From Streptomyces sp. HUAS YS2 (GTDB lineage Bacteria > Actinomycetota > Actinomycetes > Streptomycetales > Streptomycetaceae), in assembly GCF_033343995.1 (NCBI RefSeq), contig NZ_CP137573.1, positions 992,001-1,056,000 of the forward strand: 64,000 nucleotides of DNA, written 5' to 3'. Below are positions 53,622 to 62,059 of the stretch, one piece after another. The first letter of the stretch is position 1; every line of letters starts with the position of its first letter. The position numbers and the translations under genes are program-made. The notes beneath the pieces are model-generated. The model saw nothing but the letters and a program-made list of their open reading frames with translations. It was not told where the DNA came from and made no database searches.

Positions 53622-56558
53622 ATGTACCCGAACCTCCTGGTCCCGCTGCTCACCGCCCTGGCCCTGGCCCTCGTGGCCCTGGTGCTGGTCGCGGTCCGGC
53701 AGCCGGTGTCACGGCGCCTGGCCTTCCGGCAGGTCGCTCGCCGGCGCACCGAGGCGGCGCTGGTGATCGGCGGATCGATGCTCGGAACGGCCATCGTCAT
53801 CGGGGCCCTGGTCGTCGGCGACACCCTGAACTTCTCCGTGCGGCAGGAGGCGTACCGCACCCTCGGACCGGTGGACGAACGCGTCGTCGCCGCTCCGGGG
53901 CCGACCGGCCGCGCCGTCACCGAACGAATGGCCCGCCTGGCGGGAGATCCCGACGTCGACGGGGTCCTGAACGCCCGGGCGACCCAGGCATCGGCCGTCA
54001 GCACGGCCGACGGCCGCACGGCCGCCGAACCGCGCGTCCTGGCCTGGCAGATGGACTTCGACGAGGCCTCGCGCTTCGGCTCCCCGGGCGGGGACTCCGG
54101 ACTCGGCGGACCGAACCCGAAGCCCGGCCAGGTCGTGGTCAACGAGCCGCTGGCCCGGTCTTTGAGCGTGGGAGCCGGGGATCCGATCACGCTGTACCTG
54201 TTCGGCGCGCCGCAGACGTACCGGGTCGAGCGCGTGGTCCCGGAGCAGGGTCTGGCCGGTGTGGGCCTCGGCGGCAGGCTGAACCGTGACGTCTTCCTCC
54301 CACCGGAGGCGCTGGAGTCCACCGCCCGGGCCGCCGGTGCGGAGCCCCGCTCGGTCACCTTCGTGTCCAATCGAGGCGGCGTCGAGAGCGGCGAAGCCCT
54401 GACCGACCGCGTGACCGCGGACATCCGGCAGGCGCTGGGCCCGCTCGCCGGCCAGACGGCGATCGAGACGCCGAAGCACACGGTCCTGCGGGACGCGAAG
54501 CAGGCCGGGGACTCCCTGGGTGCCCTGTTCCTCATGATCGGCAGTTTCAGCATCATCGCGGGCGCACTGCTCCTGGTGAACATCTTCGTGATGCTCGGCG
54601 AGGAGCGGAAGTCCCAGATGGGCATGGTGCGGGCCGTGGGGATGAAGCGCTCGCGGCTGGTCGGGTCCTTCACCCTCGAAGGGGCGACGTACGCGCTGCT
54701 GTCCGCCCTGCCGGGAGCGGCCGTCGGGGTCGCCGTCGGCTGGGGCGTCGCCGTGGTGGCGGCGCAGATCTTCCAGGGCTGGTCGGTCGGCGGAAGCAGC
54801 ATCCGCATCGCGTTCGATGTCACCCCGACCAGCGTCCTCAACGGACTGGCCATGGGTCTGCTCATCGCCTTCGCCGCGATCCTCGCGACCAGCGTGCGCA
54901 TCAGCAGGTTCAACATCATCGCCGCCATCCGCGACCTCCCGACGACGCCCGGTAGGCGACCGCGCCGCCGTCTGCTCGCGGTCTCCACCGCCCTGGCGGT
55001 CCTGTGCGCGTTCGCGGCCGTCCCGGCCGTGGCCCGCAGCCAGCCCGACGCCACGTACCTCATGCCGGCGCTCGCCCTCGCCTTCGCCGCTCCGGCGCTG
55101 CTGCGCGTCCTCCCCCGGCACACGGTCACCACCTCGGTCGCGGGAGCCGTACTGGCCTGGACACTCCTGGCACCCGTCGTACGCCCGCGGATCTTCGACA
55201 CTCCTTCGATGTCCGTGTACGTCATCCAGGGCGCCCTGGCCGCCTTCTCCGCGGTGGTGCTCGTCAGCGACAACCAGAGGACGCTGCTCCGCCCCGTACG
55301 CCGATTCCTCCAGCGCCCGACGGAGGGTGGCCTGGCGGCCCGCCTCGCGGTCGCGTACCCCTTGGCCAAACGATTCAGGACCGGCGCGACCCTGGTGATG
55401 TACACGCTGATCGTGTTCGTCCTCGTGCTCCTGACGGAGATCTCGGGCATCCTCCGCGCCGGAGTCGACGGAGTCGTCGCCGACGCCACCGCCGGATACT
55501 CCCTCCGGCTGGACTACAACCCGCAGGTCGCCGGGGACCGACTCGGCGCCGAGCTGCGGACCGGTCCGTCGGCTGCCGGGATCGCCGCCGTGACACCGCT
55601 GATCAACGCCATGGGACGGGCCACCGACCCGGGGCACCGCAGCGCCCAGCCCCTCGACGTCGCCGCCGTCGGAGTGCCCGACGGAGCGATCACCGGCATC
55701 ACCTTCCGCGAACGACTGCCCGGCCTGGCGGACGACCCCGCGGTGTGGCGGGCTCTCGCCTCCGACCCCCGCTACGTCGTGCTCGACGGCTTCTTCGGCA
55801 GCACCGGCGGCCCGGCCGGCGACTACTACGACCCCGGCGACACCCTCACCCTGACGGATCCCCGCACGGGCCGCAGCGAACAGAAGGTCATCGCCGGCGT
55901 GCTCAGCAACGGGTTGGTCTTCTACCCGGGCACCGGAGCCAGTTCGACCACCTACCCCGTGGTGATGGGCGAGCGGGCGACGCGCGCGCTCTTCGGCGCC
56001 CAGGCGCAGAACGCCTCCGCACTGGTGAGAACCGCTCCCGGAACCTCCCCCGACGCGCTGGCGACCCGACTCCAGGGCGAACAGCTCTCGTCGAGCCTGG
56101 TCGCCACGCCCATCGAGTCGGACATCCGCCAACAGTTCGACTCCAGCACCGCCTTCTTCCGCCTCATGCAGGGTTTCCTCGCCCTCGGCCTCGGCGTGGG
56201 CATCACCGGCCTCGGTGTCGTCATGGTCCGAGCCGTCCGCGAACGCCGCCGCACCATCGGAATCCTGCGCGCCCTCGGCTTCCGAGCGCGGACCGTGCAG
56301 CGGTCCTTCCTGTGGGAGAGCACCTTCATCGCCGTGGAAGGAATCGTCCTCGGATCTCTGCTGGGCGTGCTCACCACCCGGCTGATGTACAGCAACAGCG
56401 CCGCGTTCGAGGGGCTCGAAGGAGGATTCCCGGTCGAATGGACCAGCATCTGCGGCCTGGCAGCGGCCACCTTCGCCGCGTCGCTCCTGGCCACGATCGG
56501 TCCGGCACGGCGCGCGGCCGCCATCCGCCCCGCGCTCGCGGTCCGCGTCACCGAATGA
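53622..56558 (+). CDS. FtsX-type ABC permease
   Basis: 978-residue permease with the duplicated FtsX architecture of large actinobacterial exporters. One N-terminal helix (about 4-24) precedes an extracellular domain to about residue 300, then helices around 305-330, 350-385 and 405-425, each next to cytoplasmic charged turns (LGEERKSQMGMVRAVGMKRSRL). A second helix set begins near 447. A second extracellular domain (about 620-840) precedes the last three helices with VRERRRTIGILRALGFRARTVQ. It works with the ATPase encoded immediately upstream; substrate (lipid, peptide or antimicrobial) is unknown. Confidence 0.93.
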   Translation: MYPNLLVPLLTALALALVALVLVAVRQPVSRRLAFRQVARRRTEAALVIGGSMLGTAIVIGALVVGDTLNFSVRQEAYRTLGPVDERVVAAPGPTGRAVTERMARLAGDPDVDGVLNARATQASAVSTADGRTAAEPRVLAWQMDFDEASRFGSPGGDSGLGGPNPKPGQVVVNEPLARSLSVGAGDPITLYLFGAPQTYRVERVVPEQGLAGVGLGGRLNRDVFLPPEALESTARAAGAEPRSVTFVSNRGGVESGEALTDRVTADIRQALGPLAGQTAIETPKHTVLRDAKQAGDSLGALFLMIGSFSIIAGALLLVNIFVMLGEERKSQMGMVRAVGMKRSRLVGSFTLEGATYALLSALPGAAVGVAVGWGVAVVAAQIFQGWSVGGSSIRIAFDVTPTSVLNGLAMGLLIAFAAILATSVRISRFNIIAAIRDLPTTPGRRPRRRLLAVSTALAVLCAFAAVPAVARSQPDATYLMPALALAFAAPALLRVLPRHTVTTSVAGAVLAWTLLAPVVRPRIFDTPSMSVYVIQGALAAFSAVVLVSDNQRTLLRPVRRFLQRPTEGGLAARLAVAYPLAKRFRTGATLVMYTLIVFVLVLLTEISGILRAGVDGVVADATAGYSLRLDYNPQVAGDRLGAELRTGPSAAGIAAVTPLINAMGRATDPGHRSAQPLDVAAVGVPDGAITGITFRERLPGLADDPAVWRALASDPRYVVLDGFFGSTGGPAGDYYDPGDTLTLTDPRTGRSEQKVIAGVLSNGLVFYPGTGASSTTYPVVMGERATRALFGAQAQNASALVRTAPGTSPDALATRLQGEQLSSSLVATPIESDIRQQFDSSTAFFRLMQGFLALGLGVGITGLGVVMVRAVRERRRTIGILRALGFRARTVQRSFLWESTFIAVEGIVLGSLLGVLTTRLMYSNSAAFEGLEGGFPVEWTSICGLAAATFAASLLATIGPARRAAAIRPALAVRVTE

Positions 56559-56571
56559 AGGACAGGGCAGA

Positions 56572-56602
56572 CAGGCCCGGCCTCCCGGCCGGGCCGGGCC
56601 TG
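56572..56602. terminator. Hairpin between convergent genes
   Basis: Eleven-base perfect arms (56572-56582 and 56592-56602), loop of 9, placed between the permease stop and the leftward dehydrogenase stop. Confidence 0.75.
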
Positions 56603-56638
56603 CTTCTGCACCACGAGCTCACGGACCGGACAGGTCCG

Positions 56639-57874
56639 TCACGCGCGCGACGCGCGCTTCGCGGCCTGGTCCCGCAGCTCGCTCTTGGCCAGGGCGTTCT
56701 TGTGGACCTCGTCCGGACCGTCGGCGAAGCGCAGGGTCCGGATGTGGGCGTACATGTTGGCCAGCACGAAGTCCTGGGACAGGCCGCCGGCGCCGTGGAC
56801 CTGGATCGCCTTGTCGAGGATCCACTGCACGGTGGCCGGGGTAGCGATCTTGATCGCCTGGATCTCGGCGTGCGCGCCCTTGTTGCCTACGGTGTCCATC
56901 AGCCACGCGGTCTTGAGCACGAGCAGCCTCAACTGCTCGATGCGCACCCGGGATTCGGCGATCCAGTCACGGATGACGCCCTGCTCGGCGATCGGCCGGC
57001 CGAAGGCGACGCGCTCGTCGGCACGGGCGCACATCAGCTCGACGGCCCGCTCGGCGATACCGATCGAGCGCATGCAGTGGTGGATCCGGCCCGGGCCGAG
57101 CCGTGCCTGGGCGATGCCGAAGCCGTCGCCCTCGCCGCCGATCAGGTTCGCGGCCGGCACCCGTACGTCGGTGAAGGTGAGTTCGGCGTGACCACCGTGC
57201 TCGCGGTCGTCGTAACCGAAGACCTCCATCCCGCGGTGGATCTCGAAGCCGGGGGTGTCCCGCTCGACGAGGATCATCGACTGCTGCCGGTGCCGCTCGG
57301 CGCCCGGGTCGGTCTTGCCCATCACGATGAAGATCGTCGCTTGGGGGTTCATCGCCCCGGTGATCCACCACTTGCTGCCGTTGATCACGTAGTTGCCGCC
57401 GTCACGCACGATCGACGTGCCGATGTTGGTGGCGTCGGACGACGCCACGTTCGGCTCGGTCATCGCGAACGCCGAGCGGATCTCCCCCGCCAGCAGCGGC
57501 TCCAGCCAGCGCTCCTTCTGCTCCGGGGTGCCGAACATGTGCAGCACCTCCATGTTGCCGGTGTCCGGCGCCGCGCAGTTCATCGCCGGGGGTGCGAGGT
57601 GCAGGCTGCGCCCGCTGATCTCCGCCAGCGGGGCGTACTGGAGGTTCGTCAGTCCCCCGCCCTCCTCGCCCGGCAGGAAGAGGTTCCACAGGCCGCGCTT
57701 GCGGGCCTCGGTCCGCAGCTCCTGGAGGACGGGGACCGAGTCCCAGGCCCAGGGGTCCGTGAGTGCGGCGAGCTGGTCGTGGAAGACCGCCTCGGCCGGG
57801 TACACGTACTGGTCCATGAATTCGAGCAGGGAGGCGCGCAGCTCCTCGGTCCTGTTGTCGAACTGGAACTCCAT
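56639..57874 (-). CDS. Acyl-CoA dehydrogenase, ACAD11-like
   Basis: 411-residue flavoprotein. The N-terminal helices begin [20 protein letters not shown]; the FAD loop is [16 protein letters not shown] and [13 protein letters not shown]; the C-terminal helical part has [30 protein letters not shown] and GPDEVHKN. These match the ACAD10/11 branch rather than classical short-chain enzymes. The ATG at 57874 overlaps the stop of the kinase-like gene, so both are co-translated. By context it may eliminate phosphate from a 4-phosphoacyl-CoA (see findings) rather than carry out a simple dehydrogenation. Confidence 0.92.
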   Translation of the reverse strand: MEFQFDNRTEELRASLLEFMDQYVYPAEAVFHDQLAALTDPWAWDSVPVLQELRTEARKRGLWNLFLPGEEGGGLTNLQYAPLAEISGRSLHLAPPAMNCAAPDTGNMEVLHMFGTPEQKERWLEPLLAGEIRSAFAMTEPNVASSDATNIGTSIVRDGGNYVINGSKWWITGAMNPQATIFIVMGKTDPGAERHRQQSMILVERDTPGFEIHRGMEVFGYDDREHGGHAELTFTDVRVPAANLIGGEGDGFGIAQARLGPGRIHHCMRSIGIAERAVELMCARADERVAFGRPIAEQGVIRDWIAESRVRIEQLRLLVLKTAWLMDTVGNKGAHAEIQAIKIATPATVQWILDKAIQVHGAGGLSQDFVLANMYAHIRTLRFADGPDEVHKNALAKSELRDQAAKRASRA

Positions 57875-58917
57875 CAGTGCGTCTCCTTCAGTGCGGAAAG
57901 GCCCGCGTCGAGCAGCGGATCGATGGCCTCGCCGAGGGTCTCGAAGCCGTCCCCGACCGTCTGGCCGCTGCGGTGGCGGTAGTGGATGCCCTCGATGATC
58001 ACGGCGAGCTTGAAGGCGGCCAGGCCCAGGTGGAAGCCGAATCCGGAGAGGTCCCGGCCGCTGCCCGCGGCGTAGCGCTCGACGGTCTCGGTCTCGGTGA
58101 GGTAGCCGGGCGCGCCGGCGACGGTGCTGACGCCGGCGGCGTCGCCGACGACCTCGCCGAGCCGGTTGTAGACGACCATCAGCGCGAGGTCCGACAGCGG
58201 GTCGCCGAGCGTCGCCATCTCCCAGTCGAGCACCGCCGTGGCCCGGTCCTCGTCGTCGACCAGCAGGTTGTCGAGTCGGTAGTCGCCGTGCACGATGCCG
58301 CTCCCCGACTCCTTCGGGATGGCGGCGGCGAGCCGGCGGTGGAGCTCGTCGGCGGCGGGGAGGTCCCTGCTGTACGAGGCGTCGAGCTGTTTCCTCCAGC
58401 GGCGGACCTGGCGCTCCAGATAGCCCTCGGGGCGCCCGAAGTCGGCGAGACCGACCGCCGCCGGGTCCACCTGGTGCAGCGTGACGAGGGTGTCGACGAG
58501 CCGCTCCGAGATCAGCCGCGTGCGCTCCTCGCCGAGCGGGGCGAGCTCGGCCGCGAGCCGGTACGGGGTGCCGGCGCAACGCGCCATCATGTAGAACGGC
58601 GCGCCCAGCACCTCGGCGTCGTCACAGAAGCCGAACGTGTACGGCACGGGGACGGCGGTGTCGCGCAGTGCGCTCATCACGCGGTACTCGCGGCCCATGT
58701 CGTGGGCGGTCGCCAGCACATGGCCGAGGGGCGGGCGGCGGACGATCCAGGTGGTGGCGCCGTCGGTGACCCGGTACGTGAGGTTGGACTTCCCGCCGGC
58801 GATCAGCGTGGCCGACAGGTCGGAGCCGGCTCCGGGGACGTTCGCGCCCAGCCAGCTGCCGAGCCGGACCAGGTCGAGGCCCGTCGGGGAGGTGGGGAGG
58901 TCGGGAAGGGACATCAC
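57874..58917 (-). CDS. Phosphotransferase of the APH/ACAD10-11 type
   Basis: 347-residue aminoglycoside-phosphotransferase fold. N-lobe with [11 protein letters not shown] (nucleotide loop) and VRRPP lysine/arginine region; catalytic loop [14 protein letters not shown] (Asp and Asn) and the metal-binding [10 protein letters not shown]. This family is found fused to ACAD in animal ACAD10/11 and as LvaA in Pseudomonas, where it phosphorylates 4-hydroxyacyl-CoA. Not an antibiotic-resistance enzyme in all likelihood. It lies between HAD and ACAD genes, its stop overlapping the ACAD start. Confidence 0.92.
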   Translation of the reverse strand: MMSLPDLPTSPTGLDLVRLGSWLGANVPGAGSDLSATLIAGGKSNLTYRVTDGATTWIVRRPPLGHVLATAHDMGREYRVMSALRDTAVPVPYTFGFCDDAEVLGAPFYMMARCAGTPYRLAAELAPLGEERTRLISERLVDTLVTLHQVDPAAVGLADFGRPEGYLERQVRRWRKQLDASYSRDLPAADELHRRLAAAIPKESGSGIVHGDYRLDNLLVDDEDRATAVLDWEMATLGDPLSDLALMVVYNRLGEVVGDAAGVSTVAGAPGYLTETETVERYAAGSGRDLSGFGFHLGLAAFKLAVIIEGIHYRHRSGQTVGDGFETLGEAIDPLLDAGLSALKETH

Positions 58918-58960
58918 GGCACCACCACGGTGACGGTGTCGGCCGCACAGACCGGGTGGG

Positions 58961-59644
58961 TCATGCCGGTGCTCCGTTCAGCGAGGCGCGCAGGCCCGGG
59001 ACGAGGGCGGCGAGCGCCGCGCGGGTGGAAGGGGCGTCGACGTGCAGGTGCGCCCGCATGCCGACGGCTCGCGCGCCGAGCACGTTGGGCTCGGCGTCGT
59101 CGATGAAGAGCGCGCGCCCGGGGACGACACCCAGCCCCTCGAGGGTCAGTTCGTAGATCGGGGCCAGCGGCTTGCGCAGGCCCACCTCGCCGGAGACGAC
59201 GACCGGGTCGAACAGTGCGTCGATCCGCTCGCGCGGGTAGGTGTTGCCCCAGCTGTTGGACAGCAGGGCGACCCGGACGCCGAGCTCGCGCAGCTCCTCC
59301 ACGAGCCCGAACATCGCCGGGTCCGGGCGCATCCCGGCGAACAGCCGGGAGAGCACGCCGACCGGGTCGACCGGCCGGCCGTCGATCGTGGTGAGCTCCG
59401 CGGCGAGAAGCGCGTCGAACTCCTCGACGCCCAGCTCACCGGTCTCCAGGCGGTGGATCGGAGTGCCGAGGGGCGCACTGCGCGACATCCAGGCCTTGAG
59501 GGTCCGGGAGAACGACTCCGGCTCGATGCCGTCGGCCTCGAGCCAGGCATCGATGGACTGCTTCACGGGCCCGGTGAGAACACCCCCGTAGTCGAGGACG
59601 ACGGCCTCGACCAGTGCGTTCGGAGACACGTCGGCGCTGGTCAC
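58961..59644 (-). CDS. HAD-family hydrolase, ACAD10-type
   Basis: 227-residue haloacid-dehalogenase fold. Motif I is VVLDYGGVLTG, where the second Asp is Gly as in the ACAD10 HAD domain; motif II is LLSNSW, motif III Lys is in GLRKPLAPIY, motif IV FIDDAEPN. The Asp-to-Gly change suggests weakened phosphatase activity or a non-phosphatase role. GTG 59644 overlaps the SDR stop (GTGA). It sits between the SDR and the APH-like gene in the operon. Confidence 0.88.
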   Translation of the reverse strand: MTSADVSPNALVEAVVLDYGGVLTGPVKQSIDAWLEADGIEPESFSRTLKAWMSRSAPLGTPIHRLETGELGVEEFDALLAAELTTIDGRPVDPVGVLSRLFAGMRPDPAMFGLVEELRELGVRVALLSNSWGNTYPRERIDALFDPVVVSGEVGLRKPLAPIYELTLEGLGVVPGRALFIDDAEPNVLGARAVGMRAHLHVDAPSTRAALAALVPGLRASLNGAPA

Positions 59645-60396
59645 TCGGCTGCTCCGACGAGCGTGACGCCTCCGTCGATGACGACGGTCTGGCCGGTGAG
59701 CCAGGCGGCGTCCTCGGACAGCAGAAAGGCGACGACGCTGCCGATGTCCTCGGGCTCGCCGAGCCGCTTGAGCGGGTAACCGGCGGCAAGCTCGGCCTCG
59801 CGGCCCTCGTACAGGGCGGTCGCGAACTTCGTCTTGACGACGGCCGGCGCGACGGCGTTGATTCGGATGTCCGGGGCCAGCTCGACGGCCAGCAGCTCGG
59901 TCATCGAGATCAGCATCGCCTTGCTGGCTCCGTACATGCCGATCATCGGCGCCGGCTGCACACCGGAGACCGAGGAGACGTTGACGACCGAGCCGCCGTG
60001 CTCCTTCATCCACGCCCCGTGGACCGTCTGGGTCCAGGAGAGCGCGGCGAGGCAGTTGATCTCCACGATCTTGCGGGCGGCCGCCAGGTCGAGCTCGATC
60101 ATCGGGCCGTACACCGGGTTGATGCCGGTGTTGTTCACCAGCAGGTCCACGCTGCCGAACGCCTCGATCGCGCGGCGGACCGTGTCGGCCTGGTGCTCCT
60201 GGTCGTCGGCCTTGCCGGCGACGCCCAGCGCGTACGCGGGACCGCCCAGAGCGGCGACCGCCTCGTCGAGCGTGTCCTTGGTGCGGCCGGTGACGACGAC
60301 CCGGGCGCCCTCGGCGACGAGCCGCTCGGCGATGGCGAGGCCGATGCCTCGGCTGGCTCCGGTGACGATCGCGGTCTTGCCCTCGAAACGCTCCAT
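59641..60396 (-). CDS. SDR oxidoreductase, FabG-like
   Basis: 251-residue classical SDR. Cofactor motif GASRGIG, NNTG, catalytic Ser in NVSSVSG, YGASKAAM-like YGASKAMLISM (Tyr and Lys present) and INAVAPAVVKT. It is first in the operon with HAD, APH kinase and ACAD, all linked by overlaps or short gaps. A keto/hydroxyacyl-CoA reductase or dehydrogenase role, as for LvaD, is inferred. AGAGGTGG precedes the ATG. Confidence 0.93.
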   Translation of the reverse strand: MERFEGKTAIVTGASRGIGLAIAERLVAEGARVVVTGRTKDTLDEAVAALGGPAYALGVAGKADDQEHQADTVRRAIEAFGSVDLLVNNTGINPVYGPMIELDLAAARKIVEINCLAALSWTQTVHGAWMKEHGGSVVNVSSVSGVQPAPMIGMYGASKAMLISMTELLAVELAPDIRINAVAPAVVKTKFATALYEGREAELAAGYPLKRLGEPEDIGSVVAFLLSEDAAWLTGQTVVIDGGVTLVGAAE

Positions 60397-60418
60397 TGTT
60401 CCACCTCTCTTTACATGC

Positions 60419-60432
60419 TAAGCGGTCGCTTA
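60419..60432. promoter_or_regulatory. TetR-type operator before SDR operon
   Basis: TAAGCGGTCGCTTA is a perfect palindrome with 6-bp arms around GT, 23 bp upstream of the SDR start codon. It has the length and symmetry of TetR-family sites that control acyl-CoA gene sets; the nearest TetR gene is at 60575. Confidence 0.6.
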
Positions 60433-60574
60433 TTGACTGTGGGCCTACTGTGCAGCGGACGAGGGAGAGCCGTCAACAGGCGGCAGGGGTCGGAGCGGGA
60501 TGATCTATGTCATGTGGACAGGAGTCCGCAGGCGCTTCGCGCGCCACGGTGTCCGCGGCGCCCTACGGGCCCGG

Positions 60575-61198
60575 TCAGCGGGCGAGGATGCCCGCGACGA
60601 AGAGGTCGGCGAACGTACGGGCGACCTCGGCGGGCGAGGCGACGCCCTCGGGACGCCACCACATCGGGAGGTGGTGCACCGAGCCGAAGCAGTAGTCGAC
60701 GGCAAGCTCCGCGCTGACGTCCTCGCGGAACACGCCCTCCTGCTGTCCCTCGATGATGAGCGCCCGGAAGGTCTCGTGATAGCGCCGGCGCTCGCGCCGT
60801 ACCTGCCGCTGGTTCTCCTCGGCGAGCTGGTGCAGCGACCGGAAGAAGATGGTGGTGCTCTCGATGTTCTCGATCGAGGTCACCACGACGTCCACCACCG
60901 CCGCGTGGACGCGCTCCGCGACCGGGAGACCCGTCGCCACCACGGCGTCGAGGTGCTCGGTCTGCATCCGCAGCACCCGGAGGTAGATCTCGTGGAGCAG
61001 GTCGTCCTTGGACGGGAAGTAGTGGTACATCGCGCCCTTGGTGACCCCCGCGGCGCGCACCACGTCCTGCACCGAGGTGCCCTCGAAGCCCTTCTCCGCG
61101 AAGAGTTGCAGGGCGGCGTCCAGCAACCGCTCCGGAGCGGTGCGGCCGTTGACGGTCGCCGGCGGCCGGCCCCGCCGGCGGCCCTGCGCGGTGGACAC
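60575..61198 (-). CDS. TetR-family regulator 1
   Basis: 207-residue repressor. The helix-turn-helix spans about residues 22-70 with LLDAALQLFAEKGFEGTSV, QDVVRAAGVTKGAMYHYFPSKDDLL. The C-terminal ligand domain resembles KstR2/FadR-like TetR proteins (YHETFRALIIEGQQEGVF; TFADLFVAGI). It is likely to bind an acyl-CoA. GTG 61198 follows GAGG; the second TetR stop lies only 11 bp upstream, so they are co-transcribed. It faces the SDR operon in the same direction, with the palindrome at 60419 between them. Confidence 0.9.
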   Translation of the reverse strand: MSTAQGRRRGRPPATVNGRTAPERLLDAALQLFAEKGFEGTSVQDVVRAAGVTKGAMYHYFPSKDDLLHEIYLRVLRMQTEHLDAVVATGLPVAERVHAAVVDVVVTSIENIESTTIFFRSLHQLAEENQRQVRRERRRYHETFRALIIEGQQEGVFREDVSAELAVDYCFGSVHHLPMWWRPEGVASPAEVARTFADLFVAGILAR

Positions 61199-61209
61199 GA
61201 TCCGATCCT

Positions 61210-61866
61210 CTAGCGCCGTCGCCGCGAAGTCTTCGGGGCCTCCGGCGCGTACGTCTCCAGGTAGGCGGTCATGAGGCGCCGCGCCTCGTCGACCGTGGCC
61301 TGGTCGCCGGTCTCCGACCGCTGGAACGCGACCCCGAAGATCCGGTCGGCGGCCTCGTAGGCGACCTCCACGGCGAGCAGTGGGGTGTCCTCGGCGATCA
61401 GCTCGCGCTCGCGCAGGTAGCGCCAGAGCCGCTCGGCCTGCGCCCTGCCCCACGCCTCCTCGAGCTCCACCAGCATCGGGCTGCGGCCCGGGGCGTACCA
61501 CAGCTCCACCACGCCCGGGTGCTCGCGGCAGTAGGCGATCTGCGGGTCGACGAGCGCGTCGATCACCTCGCGCAGGGTGCCGAGTTCGGGATCGTCCGCC
61601 GCTTCCGCGACGAGCGCGTCGATGTCCCGGCTGTGGCGCTCCAGGAGCGCCGCGTCCACCTCGTTCCGGTCGGCGAAGTAGTGGTAGACGGACGGTGTGG
61701 GAATGCCGGCCCGCTTGCCGATGGCGCCGAGCGTGGAGGCCTCGTACCCCTCCTCGGCGAGGATCTGCTCGGCGGCGTCCAGGATCGCCTGCGCACGCAG
61801 CACACCCCGGCGCTGCACGGGCGCCGGACGTGAGGCCAGCTGGGACGTCACCGGATTCTCGACCAT
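61210..61866 (-). CDS. TetR-family regulator 2
   Basis: 218-residue repressor with HTH at about 22-70 (AILDAAEQILAEEGYEAST, LGAIGKRAGIPTPSVYHYFADRNEV). The C-terminal domain (90-210) has WYAPGRSPMLVELEEAWGRAQ and ends in a basic tail RRRR. Start ATG 61866 is embedded in a perfect palindrome (61855-61877). A -10-like TATTCT sits 6 bases upstream of ATG, suggesting leaderless mRNA and autorepression. It is first of the two TetR genes. Confidence 0.9.
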   Translation of the reverse strand: MVENPVTSQLASRPAPVQRRGVLRAQAILDAAEQILAEEGYEASTLGAIGKRAGIPTPSVYHYFADRNEVDAALLERHSRDIDALVAEAADDPELGTLREVIDALVDPQIAYCREHPGVVELWYAPGRSPMLVELEEAWGRAQAERLWRYLRERELIAEDTPLLAVEVAYEAADRIFGVAFQRSETGDQATVDEARRLMTAYLETYAPEAPKTSRRRR

Positions 61867-61877
61867 GAGTCGAGAAT
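61855..61877. promoter_or_regulatory. Operator palindrome over TetR 2 start codon
   Basis: Arms ATTCTCGAC (61855-61863) and GTCGAGAAT (61869-61877) are exact inverses around CATGA, which contains the ATG of the leftward TetR gene on the opposite strand. The arm also overlaps the -10-like TATTCT, so binding would block both initiation and translation. Confidence 0.75.
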
Positions 61878-61980
61878 ATCAGCCGGGCGACACAAGATCA
61901 TTGGCAACGAGCCCGGGCTGCCGTTCGGCGGCGCCGAGCGGTCCGGCTTCGGACGGGGGTACGGCCCACTGTGGGCCCGG

Positions 61981-62011
61981 GCCAAGTCACCACCGCACTT
62001 GGCGACTTGGC
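61981..62011. repeat. Inverted repeat before ABC1 kinase gene
   Basis: GCCAAGTC (61981-61988) and GACTTGGC (62004-62011) are exact inverses 15 bp apart, with an extra CACTTGGC between. They lie 49 bp before the ABC1 kinase start and may be an operator or attenuator. Confidence 0.5.
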
Positions 62012-62059
62012 CGCAAGCCGGGCGCGGGGAGTCGCACGCGTGTGCTGTTGAATGGCGCC

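Noticed and set aside
57874..58917. Aminoglycoside resistance gene
   Set aside because: The APH fold is general; context with ACAD and HAD genes and ACAD10/LvaA likeness argues for a metabolic kinase.
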